NCBI GenBank assembly: GCA_046520405.1
Contig: JBKGHI010000015.1
Span: forward strand, 4,322-68,321
Source: Myxococcus sp046520405
GTDB lineage: Bacteria > Myxococcota > Myxococcia > Myxococcales > Myxococcaceae
Length of the DNA stretch: 64,000 nucleotides
Direction: 5' to 3'
Under the pieces are notes generated by a model, which did no database searches, was not told where the DNA came from, and saw only the letters and a list, made by a program, of their open reading frames with translations. Shown here piece by piece: positions 63,521 to 64,000 of the stretch. The position numbers and the translations under genes are program-made. Position 1 is the first letter of the stretch, and each line of letters begins with the position of its first letter.

Positions 63521-64000
63521 GAGTCCACTCCGGTGTTACCGGTGATGGGGTCGTATGCCGTCACGGTGACTTCGTAGATGCCTTGCTGCTGGACGGACAG
63601 CATTGCCTCGAAGGTGCTGGTCTTCCCGGCGTACTTCAGGGGGAGCTGGGTGAGCGGCTTCCCGTTGTGCTTCACCTGGGCCTGCAGCTCATACCGGTTG
63701 GAGTCCCAGAGCCCCTTGGGCTCGGTGGGGCAGCCACACATGAGCGTGAGGTTGGCGCGGAGGGGAACGGTGAGCTTCTTGTCGGCCGGGAGCTTGAGGA
63801 ACTCGTGAGCTGACGGGGTCACCACATCCATCACGAAGCCGGGCAGTTCCAGGATGAGGCCATCACCCTCGATGTGCTTGCCGGGCAGCATCCAGAGTTG
63901 GGTCGTGCTGGTGACGAGTGGGCTTGCCCCGATTTCGTGGACAGTTTCGTTAAGCTGCCGCACTTCGGGTTGAGGCGGTTCGCTCGTACTCCTCGGGGCT
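63496..64000 (-). CDS. Beta-rich protein of unknown function, N-terminus beyond the window
   Basis: The frame is open to the window edge (168 codons seen). No membrane span. The visible part is beta-rich: STTQLWMLPGKHIEGDG, PLRANLTLMCGCPTEPKG, and a C-terminal immunoglobulin-like strand set (QGIYEVTVTAYDPITGNTGVDSTTFVVES). The last codons lie in direct repeat copy 2. I do not recognise the family. Confidence 0.6.
   Translation of the reverse strand, partial: APRSTSEPPQPEVRQLNETVHEIGASPLVTSTTQLWMLPGKHIEGDGLILELPGFVMDVVTPSAHEFLKLPADKKLTVPLRANLTLMCGCPTEPKGLWDSNRYELQAQVKHNGKPLTQLPLKYAGKTSTFEAMLSVQQQGIYEVTVTAYDPITGNTGVDSTTFVVES

Overview
The window is GC-rich, almost fully coding and carries myxobacterial hallmarks: an alternative complex III (Act) next to a caa3 oxidase, a Ser/Thr kinase fused to ATPase, PEGA and FGE-sulfatase domains, FHA-type sigma-54 activators, an ADYC-type secreted protein, a 7TM chemoreceptor and tandem DUF4139 proteins. 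This suggests Myxococcus or a close relative (inference; no rRNA or tRNA gene was seen).

Layout. 1-6.8 kb: end of the act operon (actE, actF) running into SCO1 and caa3 oxidase subunits II, I, III and IV. 6.8-20.5 kb: housekeeping genes (carB, peptide deformylase) mixed with a chemoreceptor, an old-yellow-enzyme oxidoreductase, a WG-repeat protein, a fatty acid desaturase, and broken TonB-like and ferritin-like genes. 20.5-34.8 kb: a thioesterase, a wrecked second copy of a sulfur-transport cassette, two-SBP lytic transglycosylase lipoprotein, an FAD monooxygenase, paired DUF4139 proteins, a VanY-type peptidase, an alkyltransferase-like protein, DUF2339 and FHA proteins. 34.9-43.8 kb: greA, recG, pcm, threonine synthase, ribBA and tmk. 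44-49.5 kb: accessory DNA of lower GC with small unknown genes, a lipoprotein, an MBL hydrolase and strong hairpins. 49.5-55.8 kb: a signalling operon (sigma-54 activator, ADYC protein, kinase-ATPase-PEGA-FGE protein). 56-63.5 kb: a sulfur cluster (persulfide dioxygenase, two YeeE/YedE halves, rhodanese, SoxB-like phosphoesterase, YeiH, DsrE), a sigma factor with its own Cys-rich domain, and a thioredoxin-like lipoprotein.

The most interesting item is that thioredoxin-like lipoprotein (62820-63314, minus). An in-frame TGA sits exactly where the first cysteine of the CxxC active site belongs. A perfect 7-bp hairpin with a 5-nt loop containing GU follows at the spacing expected of a bacterial SECIS, so it is a candidate selenoprotein. 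The sulfur cluster also lies between two 132-nt direct repeats about 89% identical, and a degenerate copy of its yeeE-yedE-rhodanese part lies at 21.1-21.6 kb.

A caution on quality: at least eight otherwise normal genes are split by single-base indels, nearly all one-base losses in G/C runs. Unpolished sequencing error explains this better than mass gene decay, so the frameshifted genes below are described as the product they would encode after correction.
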